DNA from: Beverwykella pulmonaria
Taxonomy: Eukaryota > Ascomycota > Dothideomycetes > Pleosporales > Melanommataceae
Direction of reading: 5' to 3'
Assembly: GCA_001599595.1 (NCBI GenBank)
Contig: BCHH01000005.1
Coordinates: 2,310,678 to 2,374,677 of the forward strand
Length of the DNA: 64,000 nt
Under the pieces are notes generated by a model, which was not told the DNA's origin, ran no database searches, and saw only the letters and a list, made by a program, of their open reading frames with translations. A program made the position numbers and the translations under genes. Numbering within the stretch: the first letter of the stretch is position 1; the number at the start of each line of letters is the position of its first letter. Shown here in pieces: positions 11,521 through 22,935 of this stretch.

Positions 11521-13157
11521 ATGGCCGCCGCCCTTCCCCCCTTCGAGCACACGCCCATCGAAAGCATCGCGGGCACCGTCAAGACGATCCGCGCCAGCTT
11601 CCTCACCCACAAGACGCGCCCGCTCGAGTTCCGCCTTGTGCAGCTGCGCAAGCTGTACTGGGGGCTCAAGGACAATGAGGCGCTCATCGTCGACGCGTGC
11701 AAGAAGGATCTCGGCAAGTCGTCGTTCGAGACGTACCTGACCGAGGTAGGCTGGTGCATGAACGATATCGTCTTCATGAGCAACAACCTGGCGCGTTTCG
11801 CAAAGGACGAGACGCCCGAGGACATTGCCTTCACGAACAAGCTGTTTGGGCCGCGCATCAGGAAGGACCCGCTGGGCACGGCGCTCATCATTGGGTAGGG
11901 CATCACCTTGGTCGGGGCACCACGACAGCAATGAATGAGAGCTGACCATTGCGCGACAGTGCCTACAACTTCCCCATCCAGCTCTCCATCGGGCCGCTCA
12001 TTGGCGCCATCTCCGCCGGCTGCACTGCCGTCCTCAAGCCGTCGGAGAGCTCGCCCCACGCCGCCGCCGTCATGCAGAAGATCATCGCCGAGTCGCTCGA
12101 CCCCACGTGCTATACGTGCATCCAGGGCGCCGTTCCCGAGACCACGGCGCTGCTGGACCAGAAGTGGGACAAGATATTCTACACGGGATCGGCTGGCGTG
12201 GGCACCATCATCGCGAAGAAGGCCGCCGAGACCCTGACCCCCGTTACGCTGGAGCTCGGAGGGCGCAACCCCGCCATCATCACCAAGAACGCGGACCCAC
12301 GACTTGCTGCGAGACGGCTGCTCTGGGCCAAGACGCTGAATGCCGGCCAGGTCTGCGTGTCCCAGAACTTCACCATGATTGACAAGGAGATGGTGCAGCC
12401 GTTCTTGAAGGAGATGAAGAAGGCGCTCCAAGAATTCTACCCACAAGGCGCCCGCAAGTCCCCCGACTACGGCCGCATTGTGAACCTGAGGCAGTTCCAG
12501 AGACTGAAGAAGATGGTCGACGACTCCAACGGCAAGATTGTACTGGGAGGAACAATGGACGAGGCAGATCTGTTCATCGAGCCTACGGTTGTGTTGGTGG
12601 AGAGCACCGACGACAGCATGATTCGAGACGAGAGCTTTGGCCCTCTGCTCCCTATTCTAGCGGTTGAGAATCTGGATGAGGCTATCAAGATTGCAAACGA
12701 GGTGCACGACACCCCCCTGGGTCTCTATCCCTTTGGAACCAAAGCAGAAATGGACAAAGGTACGCACTCCTAGATTCCGACGGCGCATAAGTGGCTAACA
12801 TGGGTAGTCCTCTCTCAAACCCGCTCGGGTGGTGCCTCTCTCAACGACGGCTACTTCCACGCCTCCATCCCCACCATGCCCTTTGGTGGCGTAGGCACTT
12901 CGGGCTCCGGCGCATACCGCGGCAAGGCTTCTTTCGATGTATTCACCCATCGCCGCTCCATCACCAAGACCCCAGCTTGGATCGAAGGCTTGTTGGACAT
13001 CCGATACCCGCCATACACCCTTGCGAAGCAAAAGAAGTTCGCGGGTATGAACGAGCTGAAGCCCAATTTCGATCGCGAAGGAAGGACTATTGGATGGGTG
13101 GCATGGCTGGCAGGTCTCATTGGGTTGAAGGGCGTGGCGGCTGTGATTGGTGAGTGA
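11521..13157 (+). CDS. aldehyde dehydrogenase, ALDH3/fatty aldehyde type
   Basis: Exons 11521..11894, 11960..12759 and 12808..13157 (introns of 65 and 48 bp) give 507 aa. It oxidises an aldehyde to the acid with NAD(P)+. The ALDH fold is complete. AYNFPIQLSIGPLIGA is at about 126-141, the catalytic glutamate in LELGG is E223, and the nucleophile in NAGQVCVS is C257. The 34-residue spacing is typical of class 3 ALDHs. A PFGGVGTSGSGAYRG block follows. The C-terminus ends in a hydrophobic helix (WVAWLAGLIGLKGVAAVIG), as in membrane-anchored fatty aldehyde dehydrogenases such as yeast Hfd1, so attachment to ER, lipid droplet or mitochondrial outer membrane is likely. The substrate is inferred by family only. 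Confidence 0.93.
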
Positions 13158-14121
13158 CGTGAAAAGTTGCGTGTTCTGTTATGATACCACAAAATTTACT
13201 ATTCTTTCATTCATCCATTTTTCTCCCCTGCTTTGCCATTATCGACGTCGAAAGCGGCTGCAGTGTAAAGACTGAATAGATTGAGTGTATGGACTAACAG
13301 TCATCAGTTGCGGTCGGAATCAGACTCTATCTCCAGCGACGAGCGAGGCTATGAATAGGGCTCGGTCGAAAATGAAACAAGGGCGTGCTGAAATGGCCGT
13401 TTGCACATATTCCGATTCTTTCTAGTATCTATTTTATTACCAAGTAGAAGTTACAGACTCTTTGATATGATTTTTGATGGAAGGAAAAGGGGTACATGAC
13501 ATGGTATGAAAACCTTATATCAACCCCTGCGACGTTTACACAGTACGTATAGCCAGCTTTGTCTGAGCTAGGGTATTTAGGTAGAGCTCAAGCCTTCATG
13601 TTGTCAACTACGTTGTTACAGAAGCAAGTGCATTCCCGCATCTCCCATCCGTGGAAGGAGCTGACCCAAGCCCACCTGATGTTTTTCTCTAGGGCTGGTC
13701 TGGATGGAGGCCACAGCAAACGTGGCTTGCGCCTCTTCCGCATCAGAGCTGTGCTCAGCCAGGCTAGTGGCAAAGCTTTCTTTGATACTTTTCCCTCTAT
13801 TATTGGGCGTCGCCTCTCTGGCTGCAGCCACTCAAGAAATGCCTGTAGACTCAACCTCAGGTCATCAGCGCATTGTTGCATAAAATGTCGCGAAGACCCG
13901 GGACTCGTGGTGTGAGAGGGCTCGCCATGGTCAGCTTGCAATTGCCCAGTTTCGGAACCTAAGACCGACAATAAGCATGTTCCTTAATAAAAGGATGATG
14001 GATCTAGAGTAATGATAAAACCTTCTTTCACTTCTCTTAGGATACCAGAAATCTCATAATTCCGCCTATCTCTAGGCCCTTTACCCACTCAAAAACCCGA
14101 CAAGAACCGCACAACACAATA
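13158..14121. other. intergenic
   Basis: Overlapping open frames at 13559..13915 (+) and 13588..13971 (-) show no domain. Part of the minus strand (about 13640..13830) reads like a low-complexity protein, but I cannot build a gene. Confidence 0.3.
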
Positions 14122-14652
14122 ATGTTGGAAATGTTCGTTTACGGGGTCTTCATGACCCTCCTCCTACCAACCCTCAGTCTTCCTCAAACCGAGGAGGCTA
14201 CTGTTCCCTCAGTCTGCAACCCCCAAATGCCCCGAACACTTTACGACATGTACGGGGCACGCAAAGCCGCCTGCCTCTGCTCGGCGAACGCACAGCGCCA
14301 AAGTTGTTACGACCGTACCTTCGCCGCGGACGACTGGGATGGGTACTTTCTCTGCGAGGTGCGCAACTGTCAGAACCTCAACCTCTGCGAGCTCATGGTG
14401 CCCTGCGCGCAAACGTTACCGCCCGGCCTCGGCATAGACGAATGCAACCTCAGTGATCACGACTATCCCAACCTCTCGATCAGCTCTTGGCTCCATGATC
14501 CGGTTGGCGACACGGCTGCGGTGGGCTGTGTGATCAAGGCGTCTGTCGACATGTCAGGTATCAAGAGACTCAAGGATCTGAAGAATCGTGTTGCGCTTTT
14601 GTCAGATCTTATTTCGAGTACGAAGCAGATTGTTATTGGGTCAACTCCATGA
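14122..14652 (+). CDS. secreted cysteine-rich protein, 176 aa
   Basis: This is a single-exon gene. The N-terminus has a signal peptide (MLEMFVYGVFMTLLLPTLSL, cleavage near residue 20-22). The mature part has ten cysteines, an even number fitting five disulfides: C-NPQ, a CLC...C group, FLCEVRNC...LCELMVPC, DEC and VGC. It has no transmembrane helix after the signal and no GPI-type tail; the end is basic and helical. I recognise no catalytic domain. Small secreted cysteine-rich proteins of plant-associated fungi are often effector candidates, but that is inference. The first in-frame ATG is used; a second ATG lies three codons later. Confidence 0.72.
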   Translation: MLEMFVYGVFMTLLLPTLSLPQTEEATVPSVCNPQMPRTLYDMYGARKAACLCSANAQRQSCYDRTFAADDWDGYFLCEVRNCQNLNLCELMVPCAQTLPPGLGIDECNLSDHDYPNLSISSWLHDPVGDTAAVGCVIKASVDMSGIKRLKDLKNRVALLSDLISSTKQIVIGSTP

Positions 14653-15187
14653 CCCGGTTCATATTTGCGTGGGGCGTGAGAAATGCGTTGGTTTGACTGC
14701 ATCTGTGTGAGCATTGATGAGAGCATTTCTCTTAGTAGCGCCTATCAAGATATGCGTATTTAATTACTTCACCTTCGTTACCTAAATAGATACCTTGTCC
14801 AGCAACCTTACGACGACTTCTCTTCGGACTCGTTTTGTAAGCCCAGGACACTATACCGTCACGTGGATGTGCCCCTGACTAATCAGTCCGTCATATATCA
14901 GCTGTATATACTTCATACCGAATACACATCTTGATACTCTATCCTCCACACTCCTGCTTACAGAGAAAGCCTGGGATGTAAACCCCGACGCCCCGATACC
15001 ATATTCTGTTCAGTTATCAACTGTTGCTCTCAAATACCTTAGTAGTAGTCCCTCAGTTCTAGGATGAAAGTCTTATAAAATGGGTTCCGTTTCCATGCAA
15101 TGACGATCCAACCAACCCAGGTGACATCTGAAAGCTTCACTAAAGGCTCATGGCATGCTATAGAATTCTACTCAGTCACATCGATGA
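14653..15187. other. intergenic with dispersed repeat B
   Basis: Apart from the repeat copy at 14835..14963, nothing is seen. The 3' ends of the neighbouring genes face each other here. Confidence 0.4.
14835..14963. repeat. dispersed repeat family B, copy 1
   Basis: It begins ttgtaagcccaggacac and ends near gcttacag. It contains tcacgtggat, ccgtcatatat and atcagctgtatatac blocks shared with 58774..58906 and, more weakly, 59061..59150. It starts with gtaag and ends with ttacag, so its ends are inverted repeats of about 6-7 bp. Confidence 0.75.
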
Positions 15188-16222
15188 TCACTTCCTCTCG
15201 CTCTCGTTCAACCATTTATATACCACCCTCGCATCCTTCCCCTTGTACCTCTCATCACTCTTCGCCTCCTCAAACGCCGCCAGCGTAGGCTTATCCAAAA
15301 CGGTCCTCGCGCCCACCATCTCGGCTAGCTCACTCCCCATCTTCAGCACCTTGTGACACAACTCGATCCTAAACCCGCCCTCATACCCTCTCGAGCTTGG
15401 CACATTCTCCTGCACCCCCGGCACCGGATTACTCTTACTTGTCACCCAACACTGGCCCCCTGACACATTAATCACGTCTGTCAGCAGCTTGACGTTGAGC
15501 CCCATTTTCGTCCCAATATTCAGCGCTTCCGAGGCCGCGAGCGAAGTTATAGCTGACAGGTAATTGTTGATGACCTTGAATGCGGTGCCCGCGCCCACGT
15601 CGCCGCACAGAAACACGCTCTCCTCCTTCCCCATATGCGCGAGCATGCTCTTCACCACGGGAAAAACATCCTTGTTATCCGTGCCGACCATAAACGTCAG
15701 CGTGCCGTCTTGCGCGCCCATCGGCCCACCCGACACCGGCGCATCCACGAATGTCAAATTCACCGCTACGCTAGAAGCCGAAGTTGCCTTTGCGACTTCG
15801 AGGATCGTCGCCGTTTCAATGGTCCCGCACTCCATGATGATCTTCTTTCCCTCTCCCTTGATTGCGGCTTCTGCACCGGCTAGAATGCCAGTCTTGGGGT
15901 CTAGATACACGGTCCGCACCGCGGCGCCGTCCGGCAGCATCGTAATCACCATGTCTGATCTTGAAACAGCTTCGGATCCGCTGGATATCACTTCTACAGG
16001 GCCGAGGGCGGAGGCATCGGTTTGGAAGCGTGAGATTGCGCTGGGAACCACGTCGCATATTAGGAGGGTGTGGGAGGTAGGGAGGCCGCGGCGGAGGTTC
16101 AGTGCCATGGGATAGCCCATTACGCCGAGGCCTGTATGTTGTTAGATATGGAACTGGAAGAGATGCACTGGAAGAGTGGCATGAATACCGATGAAAGCTA
16201 CGGTCTCAGAAGGGGAGGTCAT
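15188..16222 (-). CDS. NAD-dependent beta-hydroxyacid dehydrogenase (HIBADH/6PGDH-like), first copy
   Basis: Exon 1 is 16189..16222 and exon 2 is 15188..16131, with a 57 bp intron, giving 325 aa. The first exon codes MTSPSETVAFIG, and splicing completes the Rossmann motif GLGVMGYPM at 12-20. The substrate loop VDAPVSGGPMGA is at about 140-151, and the catalytic lysine in GAGTAFKVINNYL is K197. All family hallmarks are present. Members oxidise 3-hydroxyisobutyrate and related beta-hydroxy acids or reduce the semialdehydes. It is a paralogue of the gene at 35275..36299. Its start lies only about 20 bases from a duplicated copy of the transporter promoter, which suggests it once formed a divergent pair with the MFS gene at 26088. 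The exact substrate is unknown. Confidence 0.9.
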
Positions 16223-16245
16223 GGTGACGTGAGATGGTTATGCGA

Positions 16246-16843
16246 AAATCGTTCTCTGAGCCTGGAGTTGGATTGTGGGAAGCTTTGCTCTACGTTCTTC
16301 GTGGACTTAGTGTGTTGGTCCGGATACTGATGCGTTTGTTGGCGGGTAAGATTTGACGCGTCGAAGGAGACCCGACCGATGCGCCAAAGAAGTTTCCGTT
16401 TCCCCAACTTAAGACGGAGAGAATGATCTCGAAAGGACCGGAGAATTAGCTCGAGTCGAGCTCTGATGTTTTCAGCACACCCCCTATGTCACGTCACCCA
16501 TGTCTAAGTCATCTCTATGCGCACACTTTCGTACCCAGACACCCCCGCTTTCTTCTCCACACCCACATCCCCGCATAGATCTGCATACCCCAACTTCGTC
16601 TTCCCCACATCCCCAACATCACCGCACAGTAGCGGGAAAGCGAGCCCGGCTATTCTCCCAATGGATGGCGACACTTGTTATATACCAATATTATGCATTG
16701 TTGTGACTAGATGGGGACGAGGGAGCACGCGTAAGAGGACGCAACTGTGAGCACTAACCTGGAATCCTCATCCCCCGCTTTTCCAACGGGCGCACTAGGT
16801 ATGGCAAAGGTCCGTGAGCCGTATCTTCGTATATCCTGGCATG
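16246..16843. repeat. duplicated promoter segment C, copy 1
   Basis: About 600 bp is directly repeated at 25486..26024 with high identity throughout (for example actgatgcgtttgttggc, cccgcatagatctgcatacc, gggagcacgcg). This copy has an extra stretch of about 60 bases at about 16475..16535. It includes the CCCCGC hexamer at 16773..16778. It sits directly upstream of the minus-strand dehydrogenase gene; the other copy sits directly upstream of the plus-strand MFS gene. Confidence 0.88.
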
Positions 16844-17201
16844 AATTTCCTTGTGACCATGCTTGAAATCTAACGGTTCTGTGCAGTAACTTCTTATATT
16901 ATGCTTCTAATCTGTCTCGTTAACCTGGTCCTGTTCCTGTTCCTGCAACGTCTTGCGTCCCCTGCATCTCGTCACTTTCACTTTCCTCGGTGTTGCCTCG
17001 CCCCTCATCCTCACGTCTCCTTCTATCATTGCCATCCTGTCTCTTTCCGAATGCTCCGCCCGTCGAAATCTTCGTTCCCGTCCCAGTGCCGATCATTGTG
17101 TGGTGCGTCGGTTTCCGTCTTGCATTTAATGATGAACTCACCTGGGCGAATGTTAATAACTGGGCTTCTTGTCCACCTATAATATTGCGGTTGTGTGTGT
17201 C
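16844..17201. other. intergenic between duplicated segments
   Basis: No gene is visible. The MFS coding sequence that follows the other copy of segment C is not present here. Confidence 0.45.
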
Positions 17202-17731
17202 GTGGTGGAGTAAAGGGATGATATAGAAATCAGAGGGTAAGGGCGACTCGCAGCACACGATGTCCGAGGCAGCAATGCACTGACGTAGGAAGGTCAAACG
17301 TCTCGAGTGACGTTCACAAAGAAGATGGGGTTTGGTAGCATTATGTTGCAATTTCTTTGTATCTAGCTACCAAAGGAAAGATATATATATAAGTACAGAA
17401 GGATAGAAGGGTCGTTCGTGATTTCGCTAGTTTATGGGCATGTGTGTCCTATTGTTCTCCCCCCTTGGGGTCCTCTTCGTGTGCGCGTTGTTGGTGGTGC
17501 GAGGTGTTGGTCGCTAGTTGTTGGTTGCGTTTATTGTGGTTCCCAAATTGTTCGTCTTCGGATGTCCCCTCAATGATGGGTCCTAGCTGAGTATATATCA
17601 TATTGGATGATGACGAAGCAAGCAGTTGAAAGAGAGCCAAGACCCTTCCCTGCACCATGCACCATGCACCCAAACTTTCAACCATTTCCTGAGGTGGATT
17701 CGGGCACAGTAGCTCTTCGCTACGGCGCAGT
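17202..17731. repeat. dispersed repeat family D, copy 1
   Basis: About 530 bp is related in the same orientation to 22936..23395. Shared blocks include gggcgactcgcag, gcaatgcactga, tgtatctagctaccaaa, gatgacgaagcaagcag and gtagctcttcgctacggcg. The second copy lies just 3' of a dead Harbinger transposase, so family D may derive from such an element. Confidence 0.75.
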
Positions 17732-18127
17732 GTGTATGTGTGAGGCAAAGCAGAAGCTCGCCACATGATTAGATGGAGTTGACCAGGATGTCTCCAGACC
17801 TGAAGATACCACCCACCTGTTTGGGTACTGGTTAATATAACTGTTGTCTAAGGTGCGTCTGAGATATTCAACTTCGCCGCAAACATACTTATCAGGGCTT
17901 CACCCTCGACCTCTGACGCCGCACAGTAACAGACCTCAACTTGCTTTCGCGAACTCGACTACCACAGAAAAGGCTCGATAGCGTTTTTGTCACGCAAGAA
18001 TTTTCGGCATCTAGTAACGGAACGTAGGCGAAGATTTTTGGATACCCGCTGTCTCCCCTCTCTTACGCCGCAGTTCTAGTGAACACATTTCCTGCACACC
18101 TTGTCATCTGAATTTCCTTGCCTCACG
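17732..18127. other. promoter region of the P450 gene
   Basis: No coding sequence is seen. A near palindrome acccacctgtttgggt lies at 17811..17826. Confidence 0.35.
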
Positions 18128-19743
18128 ATGGCACACACAAGCCTCTTTTTTGTGGCATTCAGTCTGCTACTCTATACTCTCTGGCGAACCGTATTTCATC
18201 TCTCGTACAAATCAGCACTACGCCGCAATGGCTGTCAAGAGCCACCCAGATACCCTCACAAGGAGCCGTTTTTGGGTTTGGACTTTTTCAGCCGCTACAT
18301 GAACGCTTTCAAAGAGGGAAATGTCCTTAGTTTCCATAAAGCCATGTTCGACAAGTACGGCAAAACACATACGGTCAACTCATTCGGGACCAAAATCATC
18401 AAGACTATCGATCCGGAGGTATCTAAAGCCGTGCATGCAACTTACTTTGCGAACTTCGGTCTGCAAGGTCTCCGCTATGATACGGCCACTCATCTGTGGG
18501 GGAATGGAATCATTGTAGTAGATGGACCACATTGGAAGCATGGAAGAGCACTTATCAAGTCATCGTTTGATGTTGTACATATTGCAAATATGGAACGCCT
18601 GCGAAAACACACCGACGCCTTCCTGAATCTGTTTCCGAAGGATGGCTCCACAGTGAACGTTGCCCCATTGTTTAAGAGGCTGATAAGAAGTGTCGACCGA
18701 GCTTAAAATGTCTTCCATCTAATGTGGCCAGATACTTGATACGTCCAGTGAGTTTATTTTCGGAGAAGCCATGGGGGCTTTAGAAAATTCCAAACAGTGC
18801 GACAACTTTATGAAAGCCTTCGAATACGCCCAGCGGGGAACTGGCATCCGGTCAATCCTCGGTCGACTGAAGTTTCTCCATCGGGACAAGAAGTGGTGGG
18901 AAGCTTGTCAACAGGTGACTGACTATGTGGACGAACACGTAGACTTGGCACTGAGTCGCTTCAGTGACGAGGACAGGAAAGGAGCATCACAACAGCGAAG
19001 AGAGCACCTGCGCTTGGTGGACGAAATGGCACGCGACACTCAGGATAGAGTGACCCTTCGCTCCCACATCCTCAGTGTGTTTAGTCCGGCGCATGATGGA
19101 ACGGCCACTACCTTGACAAACGTGATCTTCCACCTGGCACGTAACCCCAAGGTGTGGGAAAAGCTGAAAGCGGAGATCGAACCCACGAAAGATGAGAAAT
19201 TGAACTATGAACTTCTGAACTCGTATCAATACCTTGAATGGGCGCTGAAAGAGAGTGAGTTAGAGCATTCCGTTTGGAGGAGAGAGTGGCTTTATGTAAC
19301 TGACCGATAATCTAGCACACCGGTTAACAACGATTGCGACGATCAATCAGCGGCAATGTGTTAAGACTACTATCTTACCTTTTGGTGGTGGTCATGACGG
19401 ACGTTCACCGTTGTACGTCGAAAAAGGCGATGTAGTAGAGATCAACTATCGTGCTATGGGTAGAGACAAGACTTTCTGGGGCGAAGATGTGGACCTCTTC
19501 AAGCCTGAACGGTGGGAGGTCATCCGCCCAGGCTGGGAATACACTCCTTTTGGGGGAGGGCCACGCTCATGTCCAGGCATGCGTCTCGTTTTCACTGAGA
19601 GTGCTTACGTGCTGGTCACACTGTTGAGGATGTTCGATAGGCTCGAGAATAGGGACCCCGAAATCGAATGGAAGGAAGAGTTCCGACTCACAGCTCAGAG
19701 CAAGAACGGTTGTATTATAGGGCTAATCCTAACCAAGTCTTAG
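18128..19743 (+). CDS. cytochrome P450 monooxygenase (first), 504 aa
   Basis: The model has exons 18128..18691, 18732..19254 and 19316..19743. A signal anchor (SLFFVAFSLLLYTLW) targets it to the ER. The oxygen-binding I-helix reads SPAHDGTA at 306-313. The K-helix ExxR is E362-T-H-R365 and is restored only by splicing the 61 bp intron. A PERW-type block is followed by the haem loop FGGGPRSCPG with the iron ligand C448. The sequence resembles long-chain hydroxylase-type fungal P450s, but I do not assign a family. The first intron is odd: 40 bp with donor GTCGAC. Without it the frame hits a TAA and the conserved LDTSSEFIFGE is lost. It is either a weak intron or a small deletion. The gene lies inside the repeat-bounded insertion between the two promoter copies. 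Confidence 0.8.
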
Positions 19744-21187
19744 AGTAGTCAAATGAAATTTCACATATGCCTCTCATAAGGATTGAAGGAGCAGAGGCAA
19801 ATAGTTCCCTTTTTCAAGTCATCCATTCGAGAGACCCTAAGTCTGCTAGCTATAACTCCATCAGCCGATTACTAGAGTAGGTTGGTTCGAATTATTCGCA
19901 ACGAATTCATCATGGTCGGCAAACACTACTCACTCTATCGATGGACTTGATAACAAGATTGGGCACCATTACGTACATGCATCTTGCTAGAAATACGAGA
20001 TCATAACAGAGTAAATAAAATCGGATATTATGAGAATGTAATCACCAAAATAGCATCATATTGAACTCAGTAAAATATCGCTTCGAACGGTGAGCGCGAG
20101 CCGATCCGGAAGTTTCTATCTCACCGCCACATCAGAAGAGGCACCTCTTCACCTCATCCCTGGCGTTAACAGTTCCTCGGGGACAGGTACTGAACAGATT
20201 TTTAACCGCTTGTCTGCCTCGCAACACTTTCGCACTTACAGTTTGGTGGGCAGTCTATTAAATCAATCTTAGTTTGTCTGGATCGCGTCAGTTATTGTCA
20301 TATTTCGTTAGGACGGAAGACGTATCGGGTACAGGGATGGCGACGGCGAATGTTATGTAGAGCATCATTGTCACAAGAGTATCGACGAAGGAGGTTCTCA
20401 TTTTGGCTTCGGAACGGTTTGGCTTGATATGGAGAATAGAGCGTGTGCAGTGAAAGCAGGACGGTTGGCTTTGATGGAGTGCATGATTAACGCGTATAAT
20501 TAGCTATAATATATGCGAATAACAGACGCAGAAATGTGACCGCATGCACGTCGGACTTCGAGACCTGCATAGAGTGGGCTGGATAGTGATTTGGCTATCT
20601 TCTTTTGTGGCACAGACTGGCAACCAAGAGAATGATCTAGACTTAGGGTCAAAGACTCGTCCGTTTGCCCCTCATTTCTTGAGCATGGGCTCTTTCACTG
20701 TATAGCACATCCACGCAACCGCGGTCGCACTTGATTTTGCTGAATGACTGTATAAAATTAGACGCTACGACGCACAAGAAAGTAGAGTGCAAAATGGAGG
20801 AACACAAACTGTTGCGAAACGAAGCATACTCCTTTGACGAAAATGGAGACGATCTTGAAGGCTTAATAAACGCTACGGAACATTCTCAGCATGAGCGACC
20901 CTCTTCACGGCTCCATAGCATGTAGGGTTTCTGGAGGTGGTATGTGCTCAGAGGACCCGTCCAGGAGAGTTAAATTATAAGCGCTAGGTGTGGTAACGAT
21001 CTAGCTTGAAAACGGAGGGCTGTTCGGTCCGACCATAGTAATTTTGGTGGCAAGAAGGAATTATATCTTTGTCAGCCGCGGGGCTGTTGTTTTTGTTACG
21101 CCTTGGTGTTTGAGAAGTATCTGCAATCTCATCAGCTCATCAGCCATCATATCAAAAATCATCAACTTGCCACCCACCATCCTCATC
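19744..21187. other. intergenic, AT-rich
   Basis: I see no supportable gene over about 1.4 kb. A 65-codon plus-strand frame at 20731..20925 is charged and unremarkable. The right end is the promoter of the Myb-like ORF. Confidence 0.4.
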
Positions 21188-22168
21188 ATGAGCGCTCCTG
21201 CCTCTGCCCAATCCTCCATGTCTCCTCCAATACCCACACCTACGTCATCCCGCGTCGCCCTGGCGTGGAACGAAACCATGAAGTATGCCCTTTTGAAGAC
21301 CTTATACGACGCTTCCATCCAAGGGGGTATGCGGCAGGAGCTCTCCTTCAATCCCATCGTATGGCAAGCAGCCAGCTCGGCCGTTAACGCTGTTTCTGGC
21401 GGGCAAATCTCGACACCTGCAAAGTGCAAGTCAAAATCAGATAGCTGTAAGAGGGAGTGGAGGGCATTTACCATGTTTCAAGGGAAGTCAGGCTGGACAT
21501 ACAACGAGACTGGAGTACCGCTGGAGCCAGCAGATGTTATAGATGCTTGGTTCCAGGCTCATAAAGAGTGCCGGAGATATCGGCACCGCCCTATCGATTT
21601 GCGGGATATGCATGAAGAGATTTATCAAGATGTAATTGCTACTGGAGCTGGGGCCGTGCTGCCGCCTGGGTATGGGAGCCAGGCTTTGGAGATCGACACT
21701 GATAGTTTAGAAGGAAGTGTAGCGGCAAGCGTTGAGCTACCAACGCTAGAAAATTGGATACGGCAGACGGAGAAGGAAGCAGATCTATCAGAGTCTTGTC
21801 AGTGGCAAAAACCTGATAAGATGGACACTGTATTGGGTGTAGAGCTTAGCGCATTAAACGCAAGTATTTCTGTACTTGTAAGGTCAATTTCAGACCCGCA
21901 GAGTGAGGCACTGGCACTCTTTAATAGGGAGTTTTCAGGACTGAGTTTCCGCCACAAGGAGAGGTTGATTGATCTATTTGAGCTTCCCTTTAACTGCAAG
22001 CGTTTCCTAGCGGTGGATGGGGCATGGGATCGCATTAGGTGGATCCGCACGCGCGCTGCTGGAGTGTGCGGAGAGGCTGATGACTTAAATGGTTTGATGG
22101 ATAGTTTGGATAAGATAGAGGTGCTGCTTATTAATGCGCAAAAAATTGAGAAGGAGCAGGAGGAGTGA
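21188..22168 (+). CDS. Myb/SANT-like DNA-binding protein of Harbinger-type element (ORF1)
   Basis: A single exon codes 326 aa. The N-terminus is Ser/Pro-rich. A trihelix/Myb-SANT-like domain follows at about 24-125: AWNETMKYALLKTLYDA, then IVWQAASSAVNAV, KREWRAF and VIDAWFQAHKECRRYRHRPI. Its spaced tryptophans and basic end match the domain found in the accessory protein of PIF/Harbinger transposons. The rest is acidic and helical. It converges with the relic DDE transposase at about 23430..24440 (-), the usual two-gene set of that superfamily. The family's accessory protein helps transposase reach the nucleus and bind the ends. This ORF is undamaged while the transposase is dead, so it may be young, borrowed or retained for a host role. 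The ATG at 21188 is preferred because upstream in-frame sequence has no ATG. Confidence 0.62.
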   Translation: MSAPASAQSSMSPPIPTPTSSRVALAWNETMKYALLKTLYDASIQGGMRQELSFNPIVWQAASSAVNAVSGGQISTPAKCKSKSDSCKREWRAFTMFQGKSGWTYNETGVPLEPADVIDAWFQAHKECRRYRHRPIDLRDMHEEIYQDVIATGAGAVLPPGYGSQALEIDTDSLEGSVAASVELPTLENWIRQTEKEADLSESCQWQKPDKMDTVLGVELSALNASISVLVRSISDPQSEALALFNREFSGLSFRHKERLIDLFELPFNCKRFLAVDGAWDRIRWIRTRAAGVCGEADDLNGLMDSLDKIEVLLINAQKIEKEQEE

Positions 22169-22402
22169 AGGACGTTAGGTTGCAATAATCCACTATGGGA
22201 TTTGCAACATGATTAGTGCTGAGCTTGATAACGAGGATGTGGATTGAATTAAGTGCCAAGATGTTAACACTCACTCTTACCACTGCGAGCTGGCTGTTGG
22301 CGCGGAAGTGTGACGGGCAGCTGAGAGAGCATTGAGCTGAAAGTGGGTTGTATTACAAAATAACTAGGTGCCGAGGTGAGGTAACTCGGCATCATGGTTA
22401 TA

Positions 22403-22527
22403 TACACGGCCCTCCCATGAAAGGTGACTAGCGCTATCCGTGCGTCTTCCATACATATCATTAGTGTTCCATACAAATTCACATGTGTGGTGGGTCGCGC
22501 TAGTCACTTGTTCATGGGAGGGCGTAT
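22403..22527. repeat. inverted repeat with about 30 bp arms (MITE-like hairpin)
   Basis: The arm 22403..22436 and the arm 22497..22527 are near-perfect reverse complements, sharing gcgctagtcac and catgggaggg. They are separated by 60 bases. It lies between the two genes of the Harbinger element. Confidence 0.75.
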
Positions 22528-22935
22528 AAGGAATAAGCGAGGCTACGTGACGAAGGTCATGTGACGAGGTCGTCACAGGAAGCAAAGATTCAACACCATG
22601 CCAAGTATCGTGAGAAATTTTGATATAGTTACTTAATAGTCCTAGCATTGGCGCTAAGTCCTCGCTTAGTGCAAATCCTCTCACTAAAGCAGCTAAAAAT
22701 TATGGCAATCCCTAAAAACATAAATTTTGCATACGGAAAATGTACTTTTCTTGAATCACCTCCTTTAACATTATACCTCTACCTCTACCTACCTATCCTT
22801 CTAATGCTTGATTCGCAATATAGTATTTCCACATAGTTGCTGATATCTCATCTCTACGCTCATCCATCCTCTGCGCGTTAAAAAGGGCGTGTTTAGTACT
22901 ATTATTAGGAATCTCTCTTTCGCAGGCACGTACTG

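Noticed and set aside
11340..12446. Long minus-strand open frame (368 codons)
   Set aside because: It lies opposite the aldehyde dehydrogenase gene, whose frame, introns and catalytic residues are unmistakable; GC-rich third positions keep the opposite strand open.
15564..16115. Plus-strand open frame (183 codons)
   Set aside because: Antisense to the dehydrogenase with intact Rossmann and lysine motifs.
17811..17826. acccacctgtttgggt as a third copy of the cluster palindrome
   Set aside because: The arms are ACCCA/TGGGT with 6 bases between them, not ACCCC-N5-GGGGT.
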